A stretch of DNA of 64,000 nucleotides from Pseudoramibacter fermentans (lineage in GTDB: Bacteria; Bacillota; Clostridia; Eubacteriales; Eubacteriaceae). Below are positions 9,129 to 17,173 of this stretch, in pieces. The notes beneath the pieces were generated by a model. The model ran no database searches. It was not told where the DNA came from and saw nothing but the letters and a program-made list of their open reading frames with translations. Both the position numbers and the translations under genes were made by a program. Each line of letters opens with the position of its first letter. The first letter of the stretch is position 1. The stretch spans positions 186,001-250,000 of the forward strand of contig VOGB01000004.1 of the NCBI GenBank assembly GCA_009493725.1, given 5' to 3'.

Positions 9129-9599
9129 ATGGAGAAAAATTGGGAAAGTGCGTCGCCGGAACAGACGCTGTCCATCGGCAGAAAAATTGGCGAAGCGCTT
9201 AAAGGAAAGAGCGGATTGATTTTTTTGACCGGCGATCTCGGGGCCGGCAAGACAAAATTGACCCAGGGCGTCGTGAGCGGTCTGGGTATCGACGCCGAGG
9301 TCACCAGCCCGACCTTCGCGCTGATCAACGAATACGGCCCGGACGCCGAGGCGGTGCACATGGATTTGTACCGTCTCGAGGATTATGAAGAGCTGCAGGA
9401 AATCGGCTTTGAGGATTACCTCGACGGCGACCGCCTCATTCTCTGCGAATGGCCGGACATCCTAGAGGATGAAGGCTATGAACCGATGCTGCGCATCGAT
9501 TTGCGGCGGGACGACGCCAAGGGCGAAACGGCCAGACGGATCACGGTGGTTTGTGAGGACGACAGCGCTGCGGAAAGGATCGCGGCCATTGAAAGCTGA
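9129..9599 (+). CDS. tsaE: tRNA threonylcarbamoyladenosine biosynthesis ATPase TsaE
   Basis: This 156-residue P-loop ATPase works with TsaB and TsaD in forming t6A at position 37 of ANN-decoding tRNAs. The Walker A is GDLGAGKTKLTQG at about residues 36-48, followed by the family motif SPTFALINEY and the LYRLEDYEEL segment with conserved acidic residues; LCEWPD is also present. Length is canonical. The usual tsaB and rimI partners do not follow; instead ispD overlaps its 3' end. ATG starts 2 bases after the aminotransferase stop, implying translational coupling. Confidence 0.95.
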   Translation: MEKNWESASPEQTLSIGRKIGEALKGKSGLIFLTGDLGAGKTKLTQGVVSGLGIDAEVTSPTFALINEYGPDAEAVHMDLYRLEDYEELQEIGFEDYLDGDRLILCEWPDILEDEGYEPMLRIDLRRDDAKGETARRITVVCEDDSAAERIAAIES

Positions 9600-10359
9600 A
9601 ACACCTGACGCCCGTCCTTTTGTCTCGGTCGTCATCCCGGCAGCAGGCCGAGGCCGGCGGATGGGGACGAAAACGAACAAGCAGTTTTTAAAGCTTCAGG
9701 ACGAACCAATCCTGTACTGGACGATTCGGGCCTTTGATGAGAGCCCGAGGGTTGACGAGATTGTCGTCATCCTCAACCCAGACGATTGGGATATTTTTAA
9801 TCGGGATATCACGTCGACACATATTTTTCACCATCAAATCAAGACGACGGCTGGCGGCGACACGCGCAGCCAGTCCGTTTACAACGGCCTGAAAGCAGCG
9901 GATCCGCGCTGCAGCGTGGTGCTCATTCACGACGGCGCGCGGCCGATGATTGGCGAGACATTGATTGGCGACAGCATAGACTTTGCATTAAAGTACAAAG
10001 CGGCGATCGCGGCGGTCCCGGCGAAAAATACGATCAAGTCGGTGACGCCAGCAGGCGACGGAAGCAGCACGCTTCAGGTCAATCAGACCCTCGACCGCCG
10101 GGTGCTCTACGAGGTGCAGACCCCTCAAGCTTTTGACTACAAGCTGATCCTCAGCGCGTACGAAGCGGCGGCTGCTGATCACGTCGAGGCAACGGATGAC
10201 GCGGCGCTCGTCGAGCGTTTGGGCCTGCCCGTCGCCATCATCCCGGGAGATTACAACAACATCAAAATCACAACATCAGAAGATTTAATGATCATCAACA
10301 GTTTTCTGACATTAATGAATAAAAAAAACCAGCACGAAAGTGGAGGGCGTTCAATATGA
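9589..10359 (+). CDS. ispD: 2-C-methyl-D-erythritol 4-phosphate cytidylyltransferase
   Basis: The enzyme makes CDP-methylerythritol from MEP and CTP in isoprenoid synthesis. The N-terminal nucleotide-binding signature PAAGRGRRMGTKTNKQF is intact, as are IHDGARP and ATDDAALVE. The open frame extends far upstream inside tsaE, but TTG at 9589 is the better start: GGAAAGGA at 9572-9579 is well spaced, and the product (256 residues) then starts just before the conserved core. The stop overlaps the next start (ATGA at 10356-10359), so the E1alpha-like gene is translationally coupled to ispD. No other MEP-pathway gene is nearby. Confidence 0.93.
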   Translation: MKAETPDARPFVSVVIPAAGRGRRMGTKTNKQFLKLQDEPILYWTIRAFDESPRVDEIVVILNPDDWDIFNRDITSTHIFHHQIKTTAGGDTRSQSVYNGLKAADPRCSVVLIHDGARPMIGETLIGDSIDFALKYKAAIAAVPAKNTIKSVTPAGDGSSTLQVNQTLDRRVLYEVQTPQAFDYKLILSAYEAAAADHVEATDDAALVERLGLPVAIIPGDYNNIKITTSEDLMIINSFLTLMNKKNQHESGGRSI

Positions 10360-11315
10360 AATTTACTGAAGAATTACTGGCAACGATGTATTACCGCATG
10401 AACCAGGCGCGGTTTTTCGAAGAAACCTTAAAATCTATCAGCGCATCGGACAAGATCAACGGCGTGTCCCATTTGTCCATCGGACAGGAAGCGTCTGCAG
10501 TCGGCGCGTGCATGGCCATTGAAAAGGGCGACGACATCGTGATGAGTTTCCGCAGCCACGCGCAGGCCATCGCTTCAGGTGTGGAAATCAAGGGCATGAT
10601 GGCAGAAGCCTTAGGCAAAGCGTCGGGAATCGACGGCGGCCTGGCGGGTTCGGCGCATTTGTCTGATTTATCCGTTCACAATTTGGGCACGAGCCCAGCA
10701 CCGGGCGCGAATTATCCGGTTGCCTGCGGTGCGGCACTGACTCACAAGCAGAAGGAAGACGGCCACGTCGTGCTCTGCTTCGGCGGCGACGGCACCTTAG
10801 ACGAAGGCGCATTTTACGAATCACTCAACCTGGCGGCGCTCTGGAAACTGCCGGTTATTTTTATGATTGAAAACAACTTTTTCAGCGGGGCGACGGCCAT
10901 TGAAGACCACCTTGCACCGCAGGATATCAAAGAAGTGATCGAAGGCTATGGCGTACCGGCCGTGACGGTCGACGGCAACGACGCGGTTGCGGTCGCGATG
11001 GCCGTTGAAAAAGCGCGGGCCCACGCCGCAGCGGGCGAAGGGCCGTTCTTCATCGAAGCCCAGACCTACCGGCTGTGCGGTTACGACACGAGCGATCTCC
11101 AGCTTTACCGCAGCGTCGACGAACAGAAGATCTGGCAGCAGCACGACCCCATCGCGCTCTTTGCGAAGTCCCTCGTGGACGACTACGGCATGAAGCAGAA
11201 TGTGCTGGATCAGCTTAAACAGAATGCGTCCCGCAGCGTGAGCGACGCGCTGAGCTACGCGGAAGCGTCGGACGATCCGGCGATGAACGACGCATTGTCA
11301 CCGGTATTAGCATAG
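10356..11315 (+). CDS. E1-alpha-like thiamine diphosphate subunit of a divergent 2-oxoacid dehydrogenase complex
   Basis: The 319-residue protein aligns along its whole length with pyruvate/acetoin dehydrogenase E1 alpha. The thiamine diphosphate motif is intact: GDG at residues 144-146 and NN at 173-174. The normally conserved loop YRxxGHSxSD reads YRLCGYDTSD (238-247), so the active-site His after Gly is Tyr and the preceding variable position is Cys. The substrate-side segment is also unusual (GLAGSAHLSD where GGSMHM is common). It overlaps ispD by 4 bases and is followed 12 bases later by the beta subunit. The cofactor is probably bound; whether the reaction is oxidative decarboxylation is doubtful because the downstream subunits lack their redox residues. 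Confidence 0.85.
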   Translation: MKFTEELLATMYYRMNQARFFEETLKSISASDKINGVSHLSIGQEASAVGACMAIEKGDDIVMSFRSHAQAIASGVEIKGMMAEALGKASGIDGGLAGSAHLSDLSVHNLGTSPAPGANYPVACGAALTHKQKEDGHVVLCFGGDGTLDEGAFYESLNLAALWKLPVIFMIENNFFSGATAIEDHLAPQDIKEVIEGYGVPAVTVDGNDAVAVAMAVEKARAHAAAGEGPFFIEAQTYRLCGYDTSDLQLYRSVDEQKIWQQHDPIALFAKSLVDDYGMKQNVLDQLKQNASRSVSDALSYAEASDDPAMNDALSPVLA

Positions 11316-11327
11316 GAGGACAGGATC

Positions 11328-12302
11328 ATGGAAATCAAAGAATTATCCTTCAAGGAAGCAATGCGTCAGGCATTGCAGGAAGAAATGAAAGCGGACCAAT
11401 CCATCGTGGTGATGGGACAAGATGTGCGCGAAAACGGCGGCAGCTGCGGCATTACCCTTGGCCTCGACGAAGACAGGATGCTCGACACCCCGTCATCCGA
11501 ACAGGCTGTCATTGGCGCGGCAGCTGGCGCAGCCATGACCGGTCTCAGACCGATTGTCGAGCTGGCATCGATGGATCAGGCGTTGACCGCCTTCGGCGAA
11601 TTGGTTCACACCGCGGCGCGGCCCTTCTATTGGTCCAAGGGCAAGGTCAACGTGCCGATGACGGTGATCGTACCGGTGGGCGGCGGCGATCAGCCGCAGA
11701 ACGGCCAGACCCTCGAAAGCCTTTTCGCTCACATTCCAGGCTTAAAGGTTGTCGAGCCGTCAAACGCGGCGCAGGGCAAGGGCCTACTCAAGGCGGCGAT
11801 CCGCGACGATAACCCAGTGGTATTTTTAATTAACCGCGATCTCTTGGGCTATAAAACCCAGGTGCCGATCGAAGACGAATACGTGCTGCCCCTCGGCAAA
11901 TCCTACACCGAACGCAAGGGCGGCAGTGTGACGGTCGTATCGTGGGGCGCGGCATTGGTATCTGTGCTCGAAGCGTCGGTCATTCTCGATCACGACGGCT
12001 ACAATATAGAAGTCATCAATCCGATGACCCTCGCGCCGATGGACATGGATACGATTTATAAATCGGTCAAGAAAACGGGACATCTGCTCATTGTGCACGA
12101 TGAAAACAAGACCGGCGGACTCGGCGCGGAAATTTCAGCATCGGTCGCGGAAAGCGAATGTTTCGATTATCTCGAAGCCCCGATTTTCAGATTGTGTGGG
12201 CTCGATGTGCCGATGCCCTACAACAAGGGCCTGGAAGACGTGGTGACGCCGAAGGCCGAAGATGTGGTTCAGTCCGTTTACGATCTGCTGGGGGTTGATT
12301 GA
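11328..12302 (+). CDS. E1-beta-like thiamine diphosphate subunit of the divergent complex
   Basis: This 324-residue protein is a transketolase-like E1 beta subunit. The conserved Glu that activates the cofactor is kept in DTPSSEQAVIGAA (Glu58). The motif AQHSQSLE of canonical subunits, which carries the histidine used in reductive acylation of lipoate, reads PQNGQTLE, so that His is Asn125; a few residues are also missing from the glycine-rich loop before it. The C-terminal transketolase fold (GGLGAEI, NPMTLAPMD) looks normal. AGGAGGACAGG precedes the ATG. It should form the alpha2beta2 heterotetramer with the upstream product. Chemistry beyond cofactor activation is uncertain. Confidence 0.86.
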   Translation: MEIKELSFKEAMRQALQEEMKADQSIVVMGQDVRENGGSCGITLGLDEDRMLDTPSSEQAVIGAAAGAAMTGLRPIVELASMDQALTAFGELVHTAARPFYWSKGKVNVPMTVIVPVGGGDQPQNGQTLESLFAHIPGLKVVEPSNAAQGKGLLKAAIRDDNPVVFLINRDLLGYKTQVPIEDEYVLPLGKSYTERKGGSVTVVSWGAALVSVLEASVILDHDGYNIEVINPMTLAPMDMDTIYKSVKKTGHLLIVHDENKTGGLGAEISASVAESECFDYLEAPIFRLCGLDVPMPYNKGLEDVVTPKAEDVVQSVYDLLGVD

Positions 12303-13990
12303 TGGGCGACCAAAAGGCAAAACCTTCAAATGGACGTCTTTCTTTAAGAAATTTAGGCGGCCGAGCCAGACAAGCCAACAGCGGCAGACAGGTCCTGCCG
12401 GCGACACCGGCAGCCAGACGCTACGCTGCGGAAAAGGGCGTCGACCTTCAGGAACTGTCTGAAATCGGCAAAGAACGACGCATCACCGAACGGGATATTG
12501 ACATCTATTTAGAAAAAAAGAAAATTTTCGAAAAGCATACCCAGAACGGGCGCCGTCAAGAAGCGCAGGAAACCCTTGACCAGCCGGAAGAGCCGAAGTT
12601 AAAAGCGGCGGCGGATAACGGCGGCCCGCAGGCCGATCAATCGCAAGCGGCAGAGCCTGAATCTGCAAGCCAGCCCGAACCGGAAGCGGAAGCATCGGCT
12701 GAAGCCTTGCCAAAGACAGAGCCGGATATACAGCCGGAAAGTGTCGACGAAACAGAAATAGAAAAAGAAACAGAAAAAACAGAAGCATCTGCTGCGCCTG
12801 AAGTCAAGACAGAATCGGAACAGCCAGAGGCAGCGGAAACTCCATCGGTCAGTGAAACGAAAGAAAAATCCAGTGGGTTTAACCTTGACGATTTTGATCC
12901 CAACGATGTGACCATCGTCAGCGTGTCGCCGCTGGCTCGGGAACTCGCCGAAGAACACCACGTCGATTTGTCGAAGCTGACGCCGGGCAGCGGCCCCAAC
13001 GGGCGCATCGTCCGTTACGATGTGCGCCAATGGCTGAAAGCCCATCCCGATGAGACAGAGGCTGTGCCTCAGCCGGTGGTGCACAAGCCGATGGCACAGG
13101 AAAAACCTGCGCCAAAAAAAGAACAGCAGGCGGCTCCAGCTGAGCAGGTCCAGATGCAGCCGGAACCCGAAAAAGTGGCCGGCGCCGCGGACAAGTCGAA
13201 AGCGGATTCAAACCTCGGCCATCACGATCCGGTGGCCGCGAAAATTTATCAGGCCATTCGGGATAACATGGGGGATACCTTCACCCATAAGGCACCACCG
13301 CAGCGCGCGAAGGCCCAGGATGTGGTGGCGTCGGCGATGGCGGAACAAGGGTCGCCTCAGGACGGCACATCGAGCGATTTAACGCGCCGCGAAGATCCGG
13401 CCGACACGGTAGCGGTCGGGCCTTATTCGCTGGACATCACGGTGGACGTGACAAGGGTGCACGACGCCTGCAGAAATCAGTCGGAAAACAGCAGCGTCGA
13501 GTTGACCGATTACGTCACTGCAGCGGCAGCCCGTTCGATGAGTCTTCATCCCAAAGCCTGTGGGGAAGGCTCGAAAATTGTACTAATGACCCTCAGCGAA
13601 AGCAAAGGGCTGGTCTGCACGCCGGCGCTTGACGCCGACGAAGGGACGTCGCCTCAGGCCATCTCGGAGCAGCGCTGCGATGCAATGCAGAAGATCGAAG
13701 ACGGCCGCCTGAACGGCTCGGATTGCGACGCCGGTCTTCACATCATGTCCCTCGGTCAGGGTGTTGGCGTCAATTACATCTGTGACAAGCAGAAGGCCCC
13801 GATCCTGGCGGTGGGCGCTGTGCGCAAGGAAATGCAGATCGGCGGCATGCACTACATCGCTGCGCTGACTCTGTCACAAAAGCGCGGTGCGGCCAACGTT
13901 GCGGCGTCTGTGGCTTTTTTGAACGCGCTGAAAACATTTTTGGAAAATCCGGACGCGCTGATTCAATTAAAGCCGAAGGAGGAAAAATGA
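12302..13990 (+). CDS. E2-like scaffold with two subunit-binding domains, no lipoyl domain and a degenerate acyltransferase domain
   Basis: The 562-residue product starts at ATG 12302, overlapping the beta-subunit stop (TGATG). Counting from the TTG three bases upstream, residues 33-71 and 207-247 are two peripheral subunit-binding domains (ATPAARRYAAEKG and VSPLARELAEEHH cores), joined by acidic Glu/Pro/Ala linkers. Residues about 374-558 are a short version of the catalytic trimer domain. No lipoyl domain with a DKA-type lysine exists anywhere. The catalytic HxxxDG region reads LSQKRGAANVA, so His becomes Arg and Asp becomes Asn. It therefore looks like a structural core holding E1- and E3-like partners, not an acetyltransferase. 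Sequence quality appears good since the frame is continuous. Confidence 0.85.
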   Translation: MGDQKAKPSNGRLSLRNLGGRARQANSGRQVLPATPAARRYAAEKGVDLQELSEIGKERRITERDIDIYLEKKKIFEKHTQNGRRQEAQETLDQPEEPKLKAAADNGGPQADQSQAAEPESASQPEPEAEASAEALPKTEPDIQPESVDETEIEKETEKTEASAAPEVKTESEQPEAAETPSVSETKEKSSGFNLDDFDPNDVTIVSVSPLARELAEEHHVDLSKLTPGSGPNGRIVRYDVRQWLKAHPDETEAVPQPVVHKPMAQEKPAPKKEQQAAPAEQVQMQPEPEKVAGAADKSKADSNLGHHDPVAAKIYQAIRDNMGDTFTHKAPPQRAKAQDVVASAMAEQGSPQDGTSSDLTRREDPADTVAVGPYSLDITVDVTRVHDACRNQSENSSVELTDYVTAAAARSMSLHPKACGEGSKIVLMTLSESKGLVCTPALDADEGTSPQAISEQRCDAMQKIEDGRLNGSDCDAGLHIMSLGQGVGVNYICDKQKAPILAVGAVRKEMQIGGMHYIAALTLSQKRGAANVAASVAFLNALKTFLENPDALIQLKPKEEK

Positions 13991-15450
13991 TCGAACCCAA
14001 TTTATCCAAGGAATTTAGAGATAATGCTGTGGATATTCCGAGAAATTTTGACATCGTCGTTGTGGGCGGCGGGATTGTCGGTATTACCGCGGCGATCGAA
14101 GCGAGACGGGCCGGCTACCAGACCGCGCTGGTCGCCGGCGATTTCGGCGGAAAATTTTTAAAAGAAGGCATTCCGGCAGGATTTTATCACGAAAACGCGC
14201 GGTTTATCCGCCACTGCATGCGCTATCGCGGCCATCACGGCATCGTCGTCGGCAAGCTGTCCCTCGATATGCATCAGCTGGTCAACGAAAAAAATGAAGC
14301 GGTGCGCCAGGAAGAAGCCAAGCTGCGCCGGCAGCTCGACGACGCCGGCGTGTACGTCTTTAATGGCGCGGGCCGGCCACTTACCAACGGGATGATCGAC
14401 GTCAAGGAAGAGGACGGCAACCAGATCCGTCTGACCTGGAAGCGCCTGATCATCGCGACGGGGCTTAAAGCCCAGGAACGGGAAACCCTGAAGCATTACA
14501 CCGAAGTGGTCGAAGACAACAGCGTCTGTGAGTTCAACAAGATTCCCGAAGAAATGACGATATTGGGCTCCGGTGTACGCGCCTGCGAAGCGGCATCGCT
14601 TTTCCAGACCCTCGGCACCCACGTGTCCATCGTCACAGACAAATCGGCAGTGCTCAAAAATTTAGATGCGCAGATCGTCGGCCGCCTCGAAGAACAGATG
14701 AAACGCCGGGGCACGAAAATTTACCTGAAAATGCGTCCAGTGGATATGTACAAGGATTCCTTAAAAATGACGCACATCGAGCTCGCGTCTGTCGACGCCG
14801 AGCCTGAAAAAAAAGGCGGCCGCCCGAAAACGGAACACACCGTCATTTCCTCGACGATTTACGTGCCGACTCTTTACAAAGGCAATCTCGCTGGACTCAG
14901 CCAGCTCCGTCTGGACATTGACGACGGCTTTATTGTGACGGACAGCTTCAACCGCACCTCGATGAAGAAGGTCTACGCGGTCGGCGGGATCACCGGCCAA
15001 TGCCAGATGCCTCACGAAGGGCGGATTCAGGCGAAGATGCTCGTCGAAAACATTGTGGCGGAGGACGAAGAAAAGCCGCGCCGCATGATGGACGTGTATC
15101 AGATGCCTCACTTTATTCACACCTTCCCGGAAGTGGCGAGCATCGGGCTGACGACGCAGGAAGCTTCTGTGGAACACGACGACATCAAGGTCGGGCTTGC
15201 GCCCCTTGGCGACGAACCAGGCTCCCTCTTTAAAATAGACAAGCAGGGTTTTGTCAAGGTCATTGTCGACGGCAAATACCATGAAATCCTCGGCGTCCAT
15301 ATTATCGGCGAAAACGCCTGCGAATTGATTGCACAGATTCAGGCGCTGATGGTCATGGAAGGGACGACGATGGATTTAGCACGGATCGTCCATCCGCTGC
15401 CGAGCTTGTCTCTCGCCATGGAAGAAGCCTTCGAGCAGATTGAACAGTGA
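13987..15450 (+). CDS. E3-like (dihydrolipoamide dehydrogenase family) flavoprotein lacking the redox cysteines
   Basis: The 487-residue protein has the two-dinucleotide-binding fold of lipoamide dehydrogenase: GGGIVG at 27-32 for FAD and GSGVRA near 190 for NAD(P). The signature GGTCLNxGCIPSK is replaced by GGKFLKEGIPAG (54-65), so both redox cysteines are gone. The second FAD motif, normally GD, reads AVGGITG near 330. The C-terminal HAHPTLxE reads VHPLPSLSL, removing the catalytic His and Glu. ATG overlaps the E2-like stop by 4 bases. FAD binding may be weak or lost. A role as NAD(P)-binding or purely structural partner is possible. The family is clear, the function is not. Confidence 0.85.
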   Translation: MIEPNLSKEFRDNAVDIPRNFDIVVVGGGIVGITAAIEARRAGYQTALVAGDFGGKFLKEGIPAGFYHENARFIRHCMRYRGHHGIVVGKLSLDMHQLVNEKNEAVRQEEAKLRRQLDDAGVYVFNGAGRPLTNGMIDVKEEDGNQIRLTWKRLIIATGLKAQERETLKHYTEVVEDNSVCEFNKIPEEMTILGSGVRACEAASLFQTLGTHVSIVTDKSAVLKNLDAQIVGRLEEQMKRRGTKIYLKMRPVDMYKDSLKMTHIELASVDAEPEKKGGRPKTEHTVISSTIYVPTLYKGNLAGLSQLRLDIDDGFIVTDSFNRTSMKKVYAVGGITGQCQMPHEGRIQAKMLVENIVAEDEEKPRRMMDVYQMPHFIHTFPEVASIGLTTQEASVEHDDIKVGLAPLGDEPGSLFKIDKQGFVKVIVDGKYHEILGVHIIGENACELIAQIQALMVMEGTTMDLARIVHPLPSLSLAMEEAFEQIEQ

Positions 15451-15478
15451 AGCGACTTTAGAGAACAGGAGAAAAAGC

Positions 15479-17071
15479 ATGACGACAAAGCAATCGGCAC
15501 AGCCCCGTGAATTGGTGGTTGTGCTGGATTTCGGCGGACAGTACAAGCAGCTCATTGCCAGACGAGTCCGCGAATGCCAGGTGTACTGCGAAATCCATTC
15601 GTACAAAACACCCATTGACGAGCTCAAGGCCATGGCGCCCAAGGGCATCATCTTGACCGGCGGGCCGAACAGCGTTTTTGAAGCGACCTCGCCGACCTAC
15701 CAAAAAGAGCTCTACGAACTGGGCATCCCGATTCTCGGGATCTGCTACGGCTCTCAGCTCATGGCGCACACACTGGGCGGCCAGGTAAAAAAGGCGCCAG
15801 TCAGTGAATACGGTCACACGGACCTCACCATCGACGGGCAGGACAGCCTGATCATGAAGGATGTGGCGGCGGACACTGTCTGCTGGATGAGCCACACGGA
15901 CTATATCGCGAAGGCGCCGGAAGGCTTTAAGGTGACGGCGCATACCGCAAACTGTCCGATCGCTGCGATGGAAAATCCGGAAAAGCAGCTTTACGCGGTG
16001 CAGTTCCATCCGGAAGTGGTCCACACGCCAGAAGGCAAGAAGATTTTAAACAACTTCCTGACCGAGGTCTGCGGATGTTCCGGCAGCTGGCAGATGAACA
16101 CTTTTGTGAAAGACACGGTGGCGGCGCTTAAAGAAAAAATCGGAAGCGACCGGGTGCTCCTCGGCCTGTCCGGCGGTGTCGACTCGACCGTTACGGCTGT
16201 GCTGCTTTCCAAAGCCATCGGCAAGCAGCTGACCTGCGTGTTCGTCGATCACGGTCTGATGCGCAAGGATGAAGGCGACGAGGTCGAAGCGGTGTTTGGA
16301 CCGAAGGGCGATTTCGATTTGAACTTCATCCGGGTCAACGCCGGCGACACCTATTTTGAAAAGCTCAAAGGCGTGACCGATCCGGAACAAAAGCGCAAAA
16401 TCATCGGTGCGCTGTTCGTCGAAATCTTCGGCGCGGAAGCGAAGAAGCTGACCGACGAAGGCGGCTTTAAATACATGGCGCAGGGGACGATTTACCCAGA
16501 CGTCGTGGAAAGCGGCGCTGGCAACGGCGGCGCGGTGATCAAATCCCATCACAATGTCGGCGGTCTGCCCCAGGAAATGGTCGTCGAGCTGGGCTTTGAT
16601 CAGACGCCGATCGAACCGCTTCGAGATTTATTCAAGGATGAAGTCCGCCAGGTTGGTCTGGAGCTGGGCATCCCGCGGAATCTCGTGTTCCGTCAGCCTT
16701 TCCCGGGTCCAGGTCTGGGCATCCGCGTTGTCGGCGAAGTGACGCCGGAAAAGGTGAAGATCACCCAGGAAGCCGACGCCATTTACCGCGAGGAACTCGA
16801 AAAGGCCGGCATCGATATGGGCAAGGGCCAATTTTTCGCGGCGCTGTCCAATCTTAGAAGTGTCGGCGTTATGGGCGACGACCGGACCTACGATTACGCG
16901 GTCGTGCTGCGCGGTGTGATCACCTCAGATTTTATGACCGCAGAAGCAGCTGAAATCCCGTGGTCGGTGCTGCAGACGTGCATGAACCGCATCATCAACG
17001 AAGTGAAAGGGGTCAACCGCGTCATGTACGACCTGACCTCTAAGCCGCCAGGAACGATTGAACTGGAATAA
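15479..17071 (+). CDS. guaA: GMP synthase (glutamine-hydrolysing)
   Basis: This 530-residue enzyme converts XMP to GMP using glutamine and ATP. The N-terminal class I amidotransferase has the nucleophile in GICYGSQLMAHTLGG and the His-Glu pair in QFHPEV. The ATP pyrophosphatase domain carries the P-loop LLGLSGGVDSTV, and the C-terminal dimerisation domain ends with the typical PPGTIELE. An in-frame TTG at 15440 exists inside the E3-like gene, but ATG 15479 with ACAGGAG at 15464-15470 is the natural start. It is the last gene before a strong terminator and is probably co-transcribed with the complex-like genes. Confidence 0.97.
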   Translation: MTTKQSAQPRELVVVLDFGGQYKQLIARRVRECQVYCEIHSYKTPIDELKAMAPKGIILTGGPNSVFEATSPTYQKELYELGIPILGICYGSQLMAHTLGGQVKKAPVSEYGHTDLTIDGQDSLIMKDVAADTVCWMSHTDYIAKAPEGFKVTAHTANCPIAAMENPEKQLYAVQFHPEVVHTPEGKKILNNFLTEVCGCSGSWQMNTFVKDTVAALKEKIGSDRVLLGLSGGVDSTVTAVLLSKAIGKQLTCVFVDHGLMRKDEGDEVEAVFGPKGDFDLNFIRVNAGDTYFEKLKGVTDPEQKRKIIGALFVEIFGAEAKKLTDEGGFKYMAQGTIYPDVVESGAGNGGAVIKSHHNVGGLPQEMVVELGFDQTPIEPLRDLFKDEVRQVGLELGIPRNLVFRQPFPGPGLGIRVVGEVTPEKVKITQEADAIYREELEKAGIDMGKGQFFAALSNLRSVGVMGDDRTYDYAVVLRGVITSDFMTAEAAEIPWSVLQTCMNRIINEVKGVNRVMYDLTSKPPGTIELE

Positions 17072-17077
17072 AAGCAC

Positions 17078-17125
17078 AAATCCCTGTAAGTCTTGAATCT
17101 AAAAGACTTACAGGGATTTTATTTT
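17078..17125 (+). terminator. Rho-independent terminator after guaA
   Basis: AAATCCCTGTAAGTCTT (17078-17094) pairs perfectly with AAGACTTACAGGGATTT (17103-17119), followed by a T-rich tract. It closes the long operon. Confidence 0.9.
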
Positions 17126-17173
17126 GTTTAGCTTTAGCGAAGGATTCGACGAGAGAAACGAGGAGAATCAAAG

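Noticed and set aside
9469..9588. ispD start at 9469
   Set aside because: This would place 40 residues inside tsaE with no similarity to IspD; TTG 9589 has a suitable ribosome site.
10356..15450. Reading the four-gene operon as a plain acetoin or pyruvate dehydrogenase (acoABCL)
   Set aside because: Gene order and folds fit, but the catalytic residues, lipoyl domain and redox cysteines are missing, so the usual gene symbols were not applied.
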